DNA of 64,000 nucleotides from Anas platyrhynchos (GCF_047663525.1 NC_092606.1:1495501-1559500); one strand, 5' to 3'. Shown: positions 1 to 11,710, counted from the first letter of the stretch. Numbers and translations: made by a program. The notes: a model not told the origin generated them from the sequence alone.

Positions 1-720
1 TGGTTGATGTCCCAAGCATGGTTTTGGAGACGAAGGTAGGTCTTCGCTCTCCAAATCAAAAGGAAAAAAAATCAATAAACAAAACAACACTCTCCTTGCT
101 CATATATTAAAAAAAAAAAATCCAAACTGTTCCATTCCATACCATTAAAAAACAAACAAACAAACAAAAAACTATTGAACTATTTCTACAGCTTCCCAAT
201 TTAAAAGGGCGGGTTTTTTTTCAAAAGTATCGAATGGATCCAAAAATGATTTTACTAGAAGTGATTGAAGTTATTTGCTGTCAACATTTTAATATCAATA
301 TTACCACAATGTGTAGTCTCAAATTAGTTCCTTTGTAGTTTGCATGGGATGTGAATGCTGTCTCGGCGTGCCCAGACCTAGAGAACTTGTTACTACTGCA
401 TGAGCATCAAGTCAGATGTTGAAAAATATCTATTATATTTTGTGATAATTTGGTGAAAATGAGCACCTCCAGTCTCTGGTTGCAGTAGTGTGTTGAATGA
501 TTGTTCTTTTTTTTTTTATATATATTCATATATATATTTTGGAGCTCTAAGCTTCGTAGTAGTACGGGCTGACTATTATTCAGTACTTGCTCTCCTATCG
601 CATGGCCTTGGTTAAGTGTTAGAAGTTGGGCCTAGGCTGTTTATTCTGGTGTTTGGCTTTGTAATAACGGTGCATGCCCGGCGTCTGGCCTCATACCCAG
701 CTTTATTCTCTGCACACCAG
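1..720 (+). other. MSI2: MSI2 intron, 3' part
   Basis: AT-rich sequence with no coding exon that I can find. It ends in a clear acceptor (pyrimidine-rich run then CACCAG at 715-720) that joins the MSI2 exon at 721. It holds simple-sequence tracts: an A run at 108-120, an ACAA repeat near 151-170, and a T run followed by TA repeats at about 507-538. The preceding MSI2 exons, which carry the two RRM domains and the alanine-rich linker, must lie before the window. Confidence 0.8.
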
Positions 721-929
721 TCTTGAATAGCTACAGTGCTCAACCGAATTTTGGCGCACCCGCTTCCCCGGCAGGCTCCAACCCAGCCCGGCCCGGAGGC
801 TTCCCCGGGGCCAACAGCCCCGGGCCCGTCGCAGACCTCTACGGCACGGCCAGCCAGGACTCCGGCGTCGGCAACTACATAAGCGCTGCCAGCCCACAGC
901 CGGGCTCCGGCTTCGGCCACGGGATCGCC
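721..929 (+). CDS. MSI2: MSI2 penultimate coding exon (partial gene)
   Basis: MSI2 (Musashi-2) is a cytoplasmic RNA-binding protein that controls translation and stability of target mRNAs in stem and progenitor cells. This exon encodes the low-complexity C-terminal region, not the RRMs. The frame starts with the last two bases of a split valine codon, then reads [42 protein letters not shown] and ends GFGHGIA. That matches the human C-terminus I remember almost residue for residue; the threonine in LYGTASQ replaces a proline in the human form. Length is 209 bp: 2 bases plus 69 codons. The acceptor is CACCAG at 715-720 and the donor GTAAGT at 930-935, so the next exon starts in phase 0. It is a truncated view of the gene only because the window starts here. 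Confidence 0.96.
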
Positions 930-2679
930 GTAAGTACCACGCGCCGTGGCCCCTGCGTGCCAGCCAGGGTGGGATGGGGTCGTTATTTAGTGACATTAAG
1001 GGGGGTTTGTTTGTTTTTTTGAGCTATTAAGTGATGGGGTGGGTGGCGCATCACCCCCGTAGCCTCCACCGCTGTGCTTAACCCGCTGCGGTTGCTGACA
1101 GGCTTGGTGCAGAGCTGCACACTGTTGCCCCAGAGCCGCTGGAGTTGCAAACCGGATTGGTAACGCTCGTCTGACGCCTTCTGTGGTCCTGACGTGGCTT
1201 ATTTTAAAAAGACACGTTTAATAATTATGGCCTTCCAAGCTTCTGCTTATCCAGATGGTCTCCACATCACTTAAAGGCCCGCTGAGGCTGATGTGCAGGC
1301 AGCGTACCAAGCCTCTGCTCCCACCCGCAGGGGAACAAAGAGGCTCTCAGGGACACCAGTCCTGCCCGTGTCCCACAGGGGTCACAGTGTCCCGCTGGTG
1401 GCACGGGACTGTCCGGGCTTGGAGCTTCCAGCCTCTGCCATTGCGGCGTCAGTGTGGAGCTGGGGGCACGTTAGTGTGGGAGGTGGGCGCTGCCTCACCC
1501 CCAGGCATCTTCAGGCCAGTTACGGTGTCACTAACAGTCCTTAAAATTTGCAGGTTGCAAGTAAGTCACTTGTGCTGTGTTGTCATGTCATTGGAAGCGT
1601 ATTTCTGTAGTGCTGCGTGGTTCTGAAGGCTCACTAATTATGGGCGATGGAAATTTGCTTAACAAAGCTGCATGCTGTTTTTCAGATTGCACTGTTTTAC
1701 CTGTGTGTGTTAGCATGAATGTGGTTGAACTGCTTTAGTGGCTGTCAGTCTCTGAAACAGAAAACCAGCAAATTAAGTTGTTTTACTTTTTCCTGGTAAA
1801 ATGCTGAGATTTTTTTTCCTCTTGTAAGGTAAACATGTCAAAGTACAGAGAACTCCCCCGAGATTCCTCTAACGAAACAGAGAATTTTGTTCTTTGACCA
1901 AATTGGATGAAATGGGGGAGTGGGAGCATAGTGCAGACAAAATTCCTGAAACTGTGTTATTTTTATTGCATAAACTGCTGGTACCCAAAAAGCCAAAACA
2001 GCCTGCTGCCCACCATTCGTGCCCTCGTGCTCTGCATTCCTGCCCTGGTCCTGCTCCTCACATGGACACGCAAGGGACCTGACAGCCCCCTTGGATCCAT
2101 TCTCATATAAAATGTGCAGTATTATTACACCAATTTAAACTGCCACTTCCAAGACCCTTATTTCCATTTTTCGCTTGATGAAAAAGACCTGTTTGTTCTG
2201 GAAAACTTGGTCATTTTGACCTCAGTGACACCCTGATCTTTCAAGTAATGAGATGCACAATGAAAGCCGTGATATCCTGATTTGTCTGCACTAATACTTC
2301 AAAGACTGATTTTGTATTTGACTTGCAGATTGGCAGCCTCTTAATTTCTCCTATCCCCCAATAACTGCAAAGAGTCCAGTAGCCCTTTTTTTACATATAT
2401 ATTATTTAACACTCTCCATTTACTAACCCTGGTTTAAAAACAAAAAAAGGAAAACCCTAAGTTTATTTTTATAACCGGGGGAATGAGAAGATGATGGTCT
2501 TGGAAAGGTAACCAGAGTTCGGAACATGGAGTCGTTAGTGACCAGAACAACTTTTGGAAATACATATTCATGCTGGCAACACAGTCTTTCAAGTCCTGTG
2601 ATAATTTCTTGCCAAAAATTAATAATCATCTGTTCCCATGTATAGAGCACTGATGAACTTAACAATTGTACAATTTTAG
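930..2679 (+). other. MSI2: MSI2 last intron
   Basis: Intron of 1,750 bp between two recognised MSI2 coding exons. The donor is GTAAGT at 930 and the acceptor TTTTAG ends at 2679. The first part (950-1550) is GC-rich and the rest AT-rich. Several reading frames of 80-120 codons cross the GC-rich part, but none has a recognisable protein or flanking splice signals, so I leave them uncalled. Confidence 0.9.
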
Positions 2680-2721
2680 GGACCTTTGATTGCAACGGCT
2701 TTTACAAATGGATACCATTGA
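2680..2721 (+). CDS. MSI2: MSI2 terminal coding segment and stop
   Basis: Thirteen codons plus stop in phase 0 after the acceptor at 2678-2679: GPLIATAFTNGYH followed by TGA at 2719-2721. This is the exact Musashi-2 C-terminus as I know it, and it joins without frame loss to the exon ending at 929. Too short for ORF callers, but the splice phase and the residue match make it secure. The same exon continues as the long 3' UTR. Confidence 0.96.
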   Translation, partial: GPLIATAFTNGYH

Positions 2722-4911
2722 AACGTTACACATGGTTGGTTGCCATCTCACTTGGAGGTATTACAGTATATACCATTTGTACTTTGTGCTAAACTACCAT
2801 TTCCCGTATATTTACTTTAAGTGAACAATTCTTTTATCTTCATTTCGTCTTTCCGTGGCCTTTAATCATTCCTTTCTGTGATTTATTTTATTTAAATCAA
2901 TCTCATGGGTTGGAAACTGGAAGGCAGATCGGGAGCTAGAACCCAGCAAAGACACGTCTTCATAGTCATGACACTTCGTGCAATGATTTGGAGACTTCAA
3001 AACCCCACAGAAATAAACGGTGATCCCAAAAAACCTTTGGGGAAGCAATCAAGTGCCAGTTGACAGCATCATGGTCAGGGTTATAGATTCGCTATGAATG
3101 CACTCATCTAAAAATAGACGAGCCCCACTGCTTTATTACAGAGAAACCATCATTCTTAATTAAGTGCTGTACCAAATATTACAGCTAAAAGATAACATTG
3201 TAACTAGTAACCATAGAGCAATTATCAAGATTAAAAAAAAATTAAAGCTAAGCAAATTAAATTAAAGACATTACCTGAGTAATGCATCCTTGGATCGCTG
3301 CCAGTTTCCTACCCTTTGAACTAAGCTCGAGTTAATTAAATGTTTAATTTTTTTATTATTTTTTGGCCTTTGGTATATTCATCTTTGCAAACAAATAGTC
3401 TTACACTGAGAACAGCGTAGATTAGAAAAGTCAGTCAATGAAAACTAGAAGGTATGCCCATGAAACCACGGAAGTTCACCATTAGAGCTCTTGTTGCAGA
3501 CACACAAATGTAATATATGTGACAACCTTAATTCCTCTGTCTTTAGCCCAGCTCTACCTGATCAATTTCACATTCAAAGTCAGCGTATGAATTAGGACTA
3601 CAGTTAGTCAAGGGACTGGGATCTGTGGAAAATGTTCAGAGGCTTTAAATAATACAAAAATAAATGTAAAAATAGATGTATAGTTAAATACTAGTGAATA
3701 AAGGGGTTTGCTATTTACTCTGCATCTACTCATAAACACACAGGATTACCTGAAATTGTTTTATGAATTGATTCAGTCCACCAAGTAGCATTTTTTATGG
3801 GAAAGCAAAAAAAATGCACAAGCACTCTTGCTTTAATCCCGGTTATTATTTGTACGTATCAGTGTGCATTCTCAGGTCGATTTGTCAGAATCCTTCATGT
3901 TTTCTGGGCCACCAGCCTGTGTAATAACAAGGTGGTACACAAAGCATGCTAGAGGTTTGAGCAGAACATCATAATTCAAACTAATAATGCTGCAGTGAAG
4001 GCAGTGCTCATCAGATTAATATATTGTAATCATTTTACACTTACCACAACACATCAAATTGTAACCATCATTTACTGGCCAGTATTAAAACTCAAGCCAT
4101 TAATGACTTAAAAACAGAAAGTGCTTTTAATGTTGCTCATTACTAATTGAAATAGATTTGGAGTGGAGGAAATGAGCCTTGTTATTAATTCCTCCAGGAC
4201 CACCGGGTTTGAAGTTACCGCCGTGGTGCAGCGCTCGGCGTTGGGGCGGCTTTGGGCAGTGACCCCAGGGACACGGCCAGCACGGGCACCTCTCTGCAGC
4301 TGCCCGAAGCCCCTAATATTTATTTCCAACCCTAGGGCTGCAGCACGCCCACACAAATATAATAAAACAGAAAAAACATAACACTCATTTTACAGGAGCC
4401 TTGTAACTTCGGGGCGCGATGCCCGAGGAACACCTTGTGTTCTTCCAGTGCATCAAGTCGTGTTTGATCGCCACGAAGCCCGGCTGGTGCTGACAGAGCC
4501 CGGCCACAGGAGCACAGGGCATGGGTGCTGGGGACGGGGGGGTGCAGGGTAGGAAGGAGAAGTGGTGGCGTTGTGCTCCGCCGCTCCGGAGCCGCAGCCT
4601 GTGCCTGCAGCGTGGCCAGGACGGCGCCAAGCAGGGCACCGCGGTCGGGTCTCCAAACCTCCACTGACCCTGCTCTCCTCTGTGTCGTGTGTGTGCTCCT
4701 CTCCTTTCAGAGCCTATCTGGATGTCCGGGCAAGACAGGGCGAAGTTTCTGAGTGGTCCCATGTTTAGGTGATATCATCAGACTTTGAGCACTACATCAT
4801 CACCAATAACAAACAAACTGGAGGTGGCACTCGACGGACTTAGGTTGTTTAAAATCTCTCTCATCATCTCATGAATCTGCTGTACTATAAAAACAACAGC
4901 TTTTAAAAGTA

Positions 4912-4919
4912 TGTATATA
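4912..4919 (+). promoter_or_regulatory. Pumilio-type element in MSI2 3' UTR
   Basis: Perfect match (TGTATATA) to the Pumilio recognition octamer TGTANATA, on the sense strand of the 3' UTR. PUF proteins bind such sites to repress or destabilise mRNAs. The motif is short and the region AT-rich, so chance occurrence is possible. Confidence 0.4.
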
Positions 4920-5484
4920 AAATCCATTTCTTGTTCGTTTTATTTTCTCGATGGGTTCCCCCCCCTTTTTAAACCTATCCAACCCACGTTTTTTCGTAGC
5001 GTTTTGACATAGCCTCGTAGCCACGTAGCCCTAATTCTTTGTGTATCTCGTAGGAGCCTAACCATAGCCTAGCTGTTTATATTAAGGGTTTTCTTTCGTT
5101 TCCTTTTCCCCCCACCCTCTCTCCGTGTTCCTCCCGTTCTCCGTAGTCGTTGTTGCTTACAGGACGCTGAGGCGGCGCCGCGGGTCTCAGCGGGTGGCAC
5201 CAGTTCTGGCACCGTAGACCTGGGCGGGTGGTGGCAGCGCCGCGGCGGCGGGCTGGGTGCTGCCGGGGCACGGCGGGCGCGGGCACGCGCTCCGGCAGCG
5301 GGTTCCCTGGCACCTCTTTTCGTTTGTGACGTGTCTTCGTTCACCTGATTCTATCTATTTTCGGCAATAAGGCAAGGACGGCAGACTTTGGCGCGTCCTT
5401 TTTCTATAAGTGCTTTTTTTTGTTGAAAGAGGTGATATAAGGTTTTTTGAAATTGTGAATTCTGAAAAAAAAAAAAAAAAATAC

Positions 5485-5492
5485 TGTAAATA
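5485..5492 (+). promoter_or_regulatory. Second Pumilio-type element in MSI2 3' UTR
   Basis: TGTAAATA, a perfect TGTANATA match, lies just after an A17 tract and about 570 bp after the first such site. Same caveat about chance in AT-rich DNA. Confidence 0.4.
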
Positions 5493-6136
5493 CAATTCCA
5501 TTAACTACATATAAACTATTAAGAAAGAGAAATACAAACTATTTTTGTGATGGAGTCAGTCTGAGGCAGTTTCTCTATTAAAATGGAAGAAAAAAAAAAA
5601 AGTAAAGTTTTAACCGTGTAGACCAACTGCCAGAGCTGGCCCACCAGCGTTAGACTAACACTGTTTCGCTTGCTCTGTAGGTGTGGTAGACCTTCGAACT
5701 GTCCTAGCGTCATACCAGCATACTATCTAGTCATACGTGCACAGCTTACCAAGTAACAGTCTCGTTGTATTTTTAATTTAAAAACTGCTTTTCCCAAGAC
5801 TGAAAAAGAAGCTACGGTTTTACTATTTAACGCATTTAAGGTTCAAAGCACACCTGTTCTTAGTTGTCGTTTCGAATTAGATCCACTTGCTGTCCAGTCA
5901 TTTCAGCTGCTCCGAGCGCCCTGCGAAGCCCGGGGAGGAGAGGGCTCCCCGCCCCAGGGAGCTGCAGGCGGAGCGGTGGTAGAGCTTGCATCGTTACCTT
6001 TTTTATCCATTACTTTTCTGTATTAACGAATTAGGAAAGCGACTTTGTTTTTTGGGAATACCTCAGTGCTACAAGTTTCACCCTAGAAGCAACGGAAGAT
6101 TTTAATTTATTGTAGTTGTAAACAGAATTTTAAAAA

Positions 6137-6142
6137 AATAAA
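6137..6142 (+). terminator. MSI2: Internal poly(A) signal, MSI2
   Basis: AATAAA in the 3' UTR about 3.4 kb after the stop, in an A-rich context. It could produce a mid-length MSI2 mRNA; whether it is used is not visible from sequence. Confidence 0.45.
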
Positions 6143-6751
6143 GTATAAAACATCATTGCACTGTGACTGGTAGGGGAAAAACTGACAGTTTCCTATTTGC
6201 ACATGTTTAATATTTGGCTGTTATATATATGGTCCTCTGTTGGGGGAGGAAACTTATGAAGGATATTTTTTAATTTAATTTTTTTAATATTGGTAAATAG
6301 GCCTGCAACAGCAAACTAGAAGTACAACATGGTAGGTGGCATTAAGAACATACTGTAGTGTGGATATATTTCTTCTTTTTTTAACGTAATATTGACAAGT
6401 TTTATTAATATTTTTTTAAATTGTTACGTTTATAAATTTGGTACTTTAGGTACAGCCAGTATAAGACACTGAATGCGACATTTGTTAAAAAGAGCTGCTG
6501 CACTCCTATTTTTGTAAATTTTACTAACAAGTAGACTAATGTAGACGTTCAATAGACAAGGTAGAGCAAGGCATCTTTAACAAAAACAAGGCACCATACT
6601 GCTAACCGAAAGGAGAAAACCTTGTTTTTCTTATTTTTAAAAAAAAGAATCATGCTTTTTTGTGTAATATTTTAGGTTTTTTTCTTATTTCAGAACAACC
6701 AGGTTTAAGCAAAATGCTGGACGCTTTTTAAATATTGAGACTTGATCAAGT

Positions 6752-6766
6752 AATAAAGTAAATAAA
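6752..6766 (+). terminator. MSI2: Tandem internal poly(A) signals, MSI2
   Basis: Two AATAAA hexamers 9 bp apart (6752-6757 and 6761-6766), followed by more A-rich sequence. A plausible proximal cleavage site for a UTR of about 4 kb. Further AATAAA copies lie at 8438-8443, 8832-8837 and 9165-9170. Confidence 0.45.
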
Positions 6767-9247
6767 ACAATTCTTTAAAAAATAAAAACTAAAAAAAACA
6801 ACAAACCAAATTCCCTGAAATTCAATGTATAATCAGGGAATTTTTTATTGATATTTTGTCAATGTTGATGATGTACTGTACTACCAGTTGGTTTTCCTCT
6901 CCATTCCCTATCACCTCATAGAATATTCTTTGTTGATCATTGTTGTATGTTAATAGTGTATAAAATGGCTATCTTGTAAGAGTGCTGTCCTGATGCTAGT
7001 GTAGTGAATTTTTCCCCCCCTCTTTCTCTCTTCCTCTTCTAGTACATATTGGTAGGTGTATCGTAATTAAGGTTAAAAATTTAGATGTAGTTATTCAGAT
7101 TTAGGACCAGTAAGGATAGAACTTTCTCTTATTTAAGAAAAAAAATGCTAATAATTTTGGGAAGGTTTTCCTTTTTTTTTTTCTTTTCCTGTTTGTTTTA
7201 TTTTTTTTTCTTTTTTTTTTCTTTTCTTTTGCTGATCTGATGCGGTTTCAACTAACCAAAGGTCTCACAATGTTAAAAATGCTGGCAAACTCTTAAGGCA
7301 TTTTGTAGATCCCCACCCTTGACTTTGAAAAGGGGATGTGCCATACTACCTTAAATGCTAATGCTAGATATGCAAAACTGGATTTTTTTAATTTATTTTT
7401 TAAAAGAGGGAGGCACGGTATATTAAAACGATTTTACTAAGAGAAAAAAATATTTTTTTAAGAATGCTCAGAAGAAATTGCTAATCTGTGTGAATATGTT
7501 TTAGATGTTTATATACCTTTTGAAAAGTCCCAGTGGCCCATAGCACAAATGTCGTGGAATCCGATATGTTTTGATGTGGCTACCTAGACTAAGGTTCACA
7601 TTAGTCCCCCACTCATCTAGAAGTCCATTTCAAAGGGGTTTTTGTTCGTTCGTTTGTTTGGGGGTTTTCTGTAAATTTTCTGCACAAAGGCTCAGCTACA
7701 TCTTTATTTTAGTCAAGCACAGGGAGCGAACGCGCAGTTACGGCAGATATTGCCCTTTTCTTTCCAAACAGCTCGTACAGAACTGCTACCCCCAGAGTGA
7801 CCAAAAAGAGAGATTTCTATCTAGCTGTGCAAAATGGGCACCGAAAATACCTCCCCCTGAGAGCGGTCAGTGGCGGGGAAGCCGGTTTTCCCCCGTCGCA
7901 CGCCTCCCGCAGCGCTGGGTGCTGTGCTGGCCGTGCCGTGGGACGATTTTTCTTAACCAAACACAATGCCAATTTTGAAAGGAATTGCAGAAATCCAAAA
8001 GAATTCAGTTACCCTCCCCCACCAAAAAAAAAAAGAAAAAAAAAAGGTCATTTGTGATTGGCTTGATTAAAATGAAGCCTGATCTGTCCCTTTTTTTGTT
8101 TCTTACACTTCATAAATGTTCATTTTGAGTTGAATTTGTAGCTTGGACTTTAAGGTAGCATGGCTCTCTTGCTGTAAGTTTTTTGGGTTTTGTTTTTTTT
8201 TTTCATTGTACAGCAGCATTCAGCTGGTGAATGTTACACATCTTGCTAGACTAGTTAAACCATTGGGTAATTGTTGGTAATAACGACCTGAAAGGTGTTC
8301 AGATTTCTTTTCTTCCCTCCCCTGCTCTGAAACCTCTGATGCTGTTTTCATCTTTAGTGTGAATGAGGGCTAGTGACTCCAGCCACAGTTACCTTCCTGT
8401 TTCGTTTTTGCCATTCACTCAATGCAACATAATCAATAATAAAGCAATATAGTTTACTACATTTTTACTGAAGGCCAGCCATGGTTATGTATGATATTGC
8501 ATATGAAACTGTTTACAAAAAAAAAAAAAAAACACTAACTCATAGCTGTCTTTTATGCTATGGATATGTCTCTTGGGTGGAATTTTTTGAATTATTTTTT
8601 TTTTAGTTTAGTTTTGTTCGTTTGTTTGTTTTTAAGCAAAATAGTTTAAACAGAAAACTGAAGTTAGTGTAAGTTTAAGAGACAGGATGCATTGAAGACA
8701 CACCGGCAGATCCTGGGGTCTGCGCACATACACTGTAGAGTTTCATACGTACAGAATCGAATTCAAACCCATTTCTGTGTGTGAACACTACGTGAGGAGA
8801 TTCTGTAAGCTAAGCAATACTTTAATACTGTAATAAAAATTACCAAAAATAATAAAAAATAAGTAGTTTGAGAGAGTAAATCTACGTGATCGGTTCTCAG
8901 TTACCAAACAATCCGAATGTATCGTCTTGAGAGAATTTCATTTCAGATCAGTGTAAAAATCCAAGCAGCCTGGCGGAGAAGCAGGACTCACCCGTGCTAT
9001 ACAGCTCTGTATTCTGTACATACTCGTAACACCAAGCGTGGGATCTGTGTGTCGCGTTGACCGTAGTGGGTAGCAAATTAAGTCATTCTCTGTTGTACAA
9101 GGTCTGAACTCCATCAGTACTAGAATGCAAGTCTAAGCATTTCAGGTGGTCATAAATGTACCTAAATAAACTATGGCACAGTGGCAAGCCTAGCCCTTCC
9201 TTTTATACTTTAGTATGAACTGATGAGAACTTTGGTAGTGACTTTTT

Positions 9248-9286
9248 TTTTATATATATACATATATATATGTATCTATATATATC
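9248..9286. repeat. TA-rich microsatellite in MSI2 3' UTR
   Basis: Imperfect TA dinucleotide repeat interrupted by CA, GTA and CTA steps. It can fold back on itself in RNA. It lies about 190 bp before the distal AATAAA. Confidence 0.8.
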
Positions 9287-9477
9287 AAGCATCTTTCAGG
9301 TCTCTGTGTATGGCTTTCTAAAGCCCTGTTGTAAAATACTATGTGGATGGGGGTCTCTCACATCACAGATGTGGAAAGTATAATTTTATATTTGTATTTT
9401 CAAATAAATAAGTTTGTGAAAGGTTTCCATCCTCTACTGTGGTCCAGAAATCAATGTGTTTGTCTGACAAAAAATAC

Positions 9478-9483
9478 AATAAA
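9478..9483 (+). terminator. MSI2: Distal poly(A) signal, MSI2
   Basis: AATAAA as the last hexamer of the AT-rich UTR. Cleavage would fall at about 9495-9505, and a GT-rich stretch follows at about 9531-9545. Composition changes sharply to GC-rich right after, which supports this as the gene end. Confidence 0.7.
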
Positions 9484-9500
9484 CTGTTTTGAACAGACCT

Positions 9501-10244
9501 GCGAGTCCCTTTTATTTGGAGCAGGGGGGAAGTGTTTGTTCCTGGGGGGAAACCAGCGCATGGCCCCGTTGCCCCTGCCCTCAGGGTCCCCATCCAGGGG
9601 TGACCTTGTCCTTCCCTCTGAGGGCAGATTGCAGCATTTCCACGGCATTTTCCTGTGCTGCCGACACATCTGGTGAGGGTAACGCAACGAGGGCAGCATT
9701 AGCCAGCTTCGTTAGCGAGGGCAAATGGCTGAGCTGCGCAGGTGATGCTGTGGCACCTCCCTGTCCTCCCCCCCGTGTCGAATACAAACCTTTCCGATGC
9801 TGGAATAAAGCACACAGCTCGGGAAGCCGAACGCAGCTTTCCTCTTCCTGCAGGTGGGGCTGCCCAAGGGGGGGTCCCTCCCCATGCACAGCCTTGGGGA
9901 ATAAAATCTTTAAATGCCATTGGAGAGCTTTTAACCAAGGTGAAGAAGAGCAAATTGGGGTGGGTTGTTTCTGAACCATTTTTCCTACCCGGCAGGCAGG
10001 ACCCAGCCACCTCTGGTGCTGAGATCTTGCTTGCAATAGGGATGAGAGGGAGGGAATAAAAGCCTTATGGGGAGGGAAGGGGCAAACATTACCCAGAAGG
10101 AGCTCAGGGGTGCCAACCTGGCGTCGCAGGGATGCACCAGCATCGGCCGTGGAGGTGGGCACGGGGCGGGCTGGTCCCGGGGGAGCAGTCAGCACATCGG
10201 CCCCGCCGCGGGCCCGGCGGTTAGTGGAGCTCCAAGGGAAAAAT
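9501..10244. other. GC-rich intergenic, no gene seen
   Basis: The first stretch after the MSI2 3' end. Many open frames exist because stop codons are rare in GC-rich DNA, but none has recognisable protein sequence or splice context. Confidence 0.6.
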
Positions 10245-10720
10245 TAGATTAGAAGAACAAATGAAAATAATTTAGGAAGTACTGTTTATGTGCGGTGGAA
10301 GGAGCTTCCACGGCGAGGGCTGCAGGAAACGATTTGACTTCCATCCAGAAGAAAAGGAGCGCAGGTCTGGAGTACATTAGTGTGGTGGGAGGCCGGGAAT
10401 AGCAGCCACTTAACCCTGTCATTCAGCAAACATTAGTGAATTATGAGTGTATTATACGTTGGGTTATGTGTTTTGCGAAATGCCCGGAGGCCCGCTATAT
10501 CTGCGCTAAAATGTTAGTGGGGGTCTCTGTCAAAATGTAAATTTTTATACCAACTCCGGAATAAAAATAAGATTCCGTGTTCGCCTCCCAGCTACTGAAA
10601 TCAAATTGCAGCCAAAATCAGAGTTGTAAAATAAGCAAAAATTTCCCTTCCCTGTCAAATTAGTGCCCCGATAAAGAAAACAAGGGACATAAACATGATT
10701 TATGGCCTTTTCCTCCTGCC
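10245..10720. promoter_or_regulatory. AT-rich island, candidate conserved non-coding element
   Basis: A block of moderate AT content inside GC-rich DNA, non-repetitive and non-coding, with TAAT/ATTA homeodomain-type cores and no simple repeats. Such composition against a GC-rich microchromosomal background is typical of conserved enhancers near developmental genes. Conservation itself cannot be seen from one sequence. Confidence 0.35.
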
Positions 10721-10770
10721 GTAAACATTTACAGCCCCTAGCACTGGGGTCTGCGTGGCAGCCGGGCTCC

Positions 10771-10875
10771 GGAGCTGTGCGGTGTCACCGTGCCCATCCT
10801 GGTGCTCTGGAGCTGTGCGGTGTCACCGTGCCCATCCTGGTGCTCTGGAGCTGTGCGGTGTCACCGTGCCCATCC
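10771..10875. repeat. 38-bp tandem repeat, about 2.8 copies
   Basis: A 38-bp unit beginning GGAGCTGTGCGGTGTCACC repeats at 10771, 10809 and 10847 with near identity. The recency suggested by the identity makes copy number likely to vary between individuals. Confidence 0.9.
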
Positions 10876-11004
10876 CGCCACTGCCCCATCCACGGGACCC
10901 CCGGCGCGGGGACCCCCCCCTCACCACTGCTGGGCACGGGCAGCTCCGGGGGCGCTGCCACCGCTCCCTGCGGGCTGCGGCTCAGCAACAGAAGCCAAGG
11001 CAGC

Positions 11005-11125
11005 GCTTATTAATTATGAGCTTAAGCACTTCCCTTCATGGCTATTTACAAGGGCCGCCTCGTTGTTAATAAGGAGTAATACAAAGGAGCGGGCTTTTAA
11101 AGCTCATTTGTTCCGCGGGACGCTG
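11005..11125. promoter_or_regulatory. Small AT-rich island, candidate regulatory element
   Basis: About 120 bp with TTAATTAT and TTGTTAATAAG cores between GC-rich flanks. Non-coding and not repetitive. Called on composition only. Confidence 0.25.
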
Positions 11126-11710
11126 ATCCGCTGCCAGCTGGGAGCCCCGCAGTGTGCCCCAGGAGGGCTGGGACTGTGGCTAAGGGGACAGACCCCCCTC
11201 CCAACCCCAAACCATTCTGCTCCCAACTGTGTGAGATGTCGTAAGGCGTCAGCAATTACACCAGGATCCTCATTGCAAGCCTGCCGGGGCTGCAGCTTTC
11301 GGCTGGTCTCCAGGTGCTGTCAGGGGAGATGCTCGCGATCCTCAGCTCTTTGCAGAGGGCACGGACGCTGCCGTCATCCCCAGGGCCACCTAGCCAGGTT
11401 TCCTGCTATTTACTTAGGTCTGCAATTAGCAGCCGGGCAGGCTCCCATGAGCTGGTGCCTGCTGCTGGGATCCACGGCTCAGGAATTGTTTGGCTGCAGG
11501 GGATCAAACACCAAGCCCAGGGCGCTGTAGGCTCTGCCCCTGCCCCGGGGCCGAGAAGCTTCCCTGCCTCGGCCTGACCTGCTCCGTCCCTTTGTGTTGG
11601 AGTCCTGCCGTGCTGTTATTATGGGCTGTGAAAACAGAACCAGAAGGGTTCTGAGGCTCAGCCGCATCCTCCTCCACTCCTGGGCTTTCTCCAGGAGCCG
11701 GGGTGGTGGC

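Larger units (their letters stand above)
2722..9500 (+). other. MSI2: MSI2 3' UTR (about 6.8 kb)
   Basis: AT-rich sequence after the MSI2 stop with no open coding region, rich in T tracts, ATTTA pentamers and poly(A) signals. I place its distal end near 9500, because AATAAA at 9478-9483 is the last one before composition switches abruptly to GC-rich, and GT-rich sequence follows at about 9531-9545. MSI2 mRNAs are known for a very long 3' UTR, so the length is expected. Shorter isoforms are likely from the AATAAA copies listed separately. GC-rich blocks interrupt the UTR at about 4190-4780, 5140-5340, 5905-5990 and 7850-7945. The extent rests on composition and signals, not on transcript data. 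Confidence 0.8.
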
